Assembly: GCF_026240095.1 (NCBI RefSeq)
Contig: NZ_JAPIVG010000002.1
Coordinates: forward strand, 248,001 to 312,000
Direction: 5' to 3'
DNA from: Pedobacter sandarakinus
GTDB lineage: Bacteria; Bacteroidota; Bacteroidia; Sphingobacteriales; Sphingobacteriaceae
DNA: 64,000 bases
Shown here: piece by piece, positions 62,441 through 64,000 of the stretch
Numbering within the stretch: the first letter of the stretch is position 1
Layout: each line of letters begins with the position of its first letter
Notes under the pieces: generated by a model
The model's input: only the letters and a program-made list of their open reading frames with translations
What the model was told of the DNA's origin: nothing
The model's database searches: none
Program-made: the position numbers and the translations under genes

Positions 62441-63889
62441 ATGAAAATTCTGTTAACAGGTGCCAATGGTTATATAGGTACGAGGCTATTACCTTTACTT
62501 CTCGAACAAAACCACGAGGTTGTCTGCATGGTTAGGGATAAGCGTCGATTTGTTGCTGAGTCAGATCTGATTGAGAAAATCACAGTTATATCAGGTGACT
62601 TACTAAACAGAGACTCACTTGATGAAATCCCCGCAGATATAGAGGCTGCCTATTATCTGGTGCACTCCATGTCGGCTAGCGATAGTGGCTTTTCTGATAT
62701 GGAGCGAAAATCGGCGAGCAATTTTGCACAAGCACTTAAGCTAACATCTTGTAAGCAAGTTATATACCTAACAGGAATTGCCAATGATCAACATTTATCT
62801 AAGCACCTCGGATCAAGGTTAGCCGTTGAGGAGGAGCTCAAATCGTCAAACATACCATGTACTATTCTTCGTGCTGCAATTATTATCGGTTCGGGAAGTG
62901 CATCGTTCGAGATTATAAGAGACTTAACGGAAAAAATTCCGGTTATGGTAGCACCCAAATGGGTCAACACTAGGTGTCAACCTATTGGCATTAGAGATGT
63001 ATTGGCTTATTTAATTGGAGTGCTTGGCCATCAGCAAGCCTTAGCGCAAACATTTGATATCGGTGGACCTGATATTTTAACATATCGGGAAATGTTGCAA
63101 GGTTATGCTGATGAACGAAAGCTAAAACGCTGGATAATAACGGTACCTGTTTTAACTCCACGCCTCTCATCCCTTTGGCTAAATATGATAACACCCGTTC
63201 CTTACTCTTTAGCAAAGAGTTTGGTTGATAGCATGAAGAATGAGGTGGTATGTAAAGATGATCGAATTAAGCAAGTGGTTCCCAGAACATGTCTTACCTA
63301 TGCAGAAGCACTGCATCTGGCATTCGAAAAGATTGATCAGAATTCAATTGTGTCAAGCTGGAAAGATGCGCTAAACAGAGGTTATCTTCAAACAGATTTT
63401 ATGGATCAGATAAAGGTTCCGCAAAATGGCACACTCGAGTACAAGGTTAGAATGCCTTTCGAGAGGAAAGCCGAGGAAGTGTTTGATAATATTTGGAGTA
63501 TCGGTGGCAACAGGGGTTGGTACTATATGGATTGGCTTTGGCAATTAAGGGGCTTCTTAGATAAGATGTTTGGTGGTGTTGGTACCAGGAGAGGAAGAAC
63601 AAGTAACACCAATATCCAGGCTGGCGACGTGTTAGACTTCTGGCGAGTATTACTTGCTGATAAAAAAAACAAGCGTTTGCTTTTATATGCTGAAATGAAG
63701 GTCCCTGGAGAGGCTTGGCTCGAACTTAAACTTATCAACTTCCATGGAAAAGCATTTTTATCACAGGTTGCCACTTTCAGGCCGCATGGTCTTCTAGGAA
63801 GAATATATTGGTATGCCATGTGGCCTTTTCACTTGGTGCTTTTTAAGGGTATGGCTAAGCAGATTACCACCTATAAACCAAAAAAATAA
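62441..63889 (+). CDS. NAD(P)-binding NmrA/SDR-type protein with DUF2867 domain
   Basis: A 482-residue protein with an N-terminal Rossmann fold (ILLTGANGYIGTRLLPLLLE, then YYLVHSM and YLTGIANDQHL) and an extended C-terminal DUF2867-type domain, from about residue 330 (YKVRMPFERKAEEVFDNIWS, GWYYMDWLWQLRGFLDKMFG, VATFRPHGLLGRIYWYAMWP). Substrate and reaction are unknown. It is 200 bases from the divergent L,D-transpeptidase gene. The last 111 bases of the window after it hold no feature seen. Confidence 0.82.
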   Translation: MKILLTGANGYIGTRLLPLLLEQNHEVVCMVRDKRRFVAESDLIEKITVISGDLLNRDSLDEIPADIEAAYYLVHSMSASDSGFSDMERKSASNFAQALKLTSCKQVIYLTGIANDQHLSKHLGSRLAVEEELKSSNIPCTILRAAIIIGSGSASFEIIRDLTEKIPVMVAPKWVNTRCQPIGIRDVLAYLIGVLGHQQALAQTFDIGGPDILTYREMLQGYADERKLKRWIITVPVLTPRLSSLWLNMITPVPYSLAKSLVDSMKNEVVCKDDRIKQVVPRTCLTYAEALHLAFEKIDQNSIVSSWKDALNRGYLQTDFMDQIKVPQNGTLEYKVRMPFERKAEEVFDNIWSIGGNRGWYYMDWLWQLRGFLDKMFGGVGTRRGRTSNTNIQAGDVLDFWRVLLADKKNKRLLLYAEMKVPGEAWLELKLINFHGKAFLSQVATFRPHGLLGRIYWYAMWPFHLVLFKGMAKQITTYKPKK

Positions 63890-64000
63890 CTGGATATTGT
63901 TTACATTTGGTTTTGCAAAACAGATATGCCTAATCAAGATCACGACTATTCATTTTGGACTAAATATAAAAGATTTGCCTCGACAGAAATTATAATGTAC

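Overview
The window comes from a Gram-negative member of the Bacteroidetes, most likely family Sphingobacteriaceae and close to Pedobacter. This rests on gene content and style: a TonB receptor with a carboxypeptidase-like N-domain, PorV/PorQ-type and OmpA/PD40 outer-membrane proteins, a Bacteroidetes-type LptD, families such as DUF5995, DUF6526 and SatD, few Shine-Dalgarno sites, several TTG starts, and TAnnTTTG -7 promoter boxes (clearest before rpsO, the MATE gene, kdsD and mlaD). It looks like core chromosome. No tRNA, rRNA, CRISPR array, prophage or transposase was seen.

Layout. 1-5600: 3' part of etfB, a TPR protein, chromate transporter chrA, dnaB, an rlmB-type rRNA methylase and a DUF5995 gene. 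5600-11610: sugar-nucleotide and Kdo genes (manC, kdsD, kdsA) around recQ. 11670-18000: envelope proteins, queE, a Rieske protein, folD and lepA. 18000-21575: a MATE exporter flanked by repeat-rich non-coding DNA that holds most of the window's repeats. 21500-29940: rpsO, pnp, rpe, a TonB-dependent receptor, serC-serA. 30000-35520: a 48-residue small gene, a coiled-coil membrane protein, a SAM-cleaving enzyme, phoH, purC, a STAS protein and rnz. 35650-44880: mlaD, two tandem amidases, lptD, cinA, an E2 acyltransferase, an unrecognised ferritin-like di-iron protein and a thioredoxin.

44882-50966 is a complete ligase-associated DNA-damage-response cluster (exonuclease, ATP-dependent ligase, Lhr-like helicase, PdeM phosphoesterase), all on the minus strand. 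Beside it is a two-gene module, satD plus DUF3307 (51120-52440), preceded by three evenly spaced 20-bp palindromes. The SatD N-terminus reads like a class III nucleotidyl cyclase palm, and the DUF3307 protein has HxxxD and DxxxH patterns in membrane segments. This regulator plus membrane-protein pair is the best candidate here for an undescribed system.

52571-62242 is mostly exported proteins: a DPP-IV type peptidase, a small exported protein, a crotonase, then a tight three-gene unit of a PorV-like barrel, a helix-hairpin-helix/outer-membrane barrel fusion and ComEC, which suggests a Bacteroidetes-specific DNA uptake path, then an L,D-transpeptidase. The window ends in an NAD(P)-binding DUF2867-type protein and a short non-coding tail.

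All functions are assigned from motifs and family knowledge by reading; no search was run.
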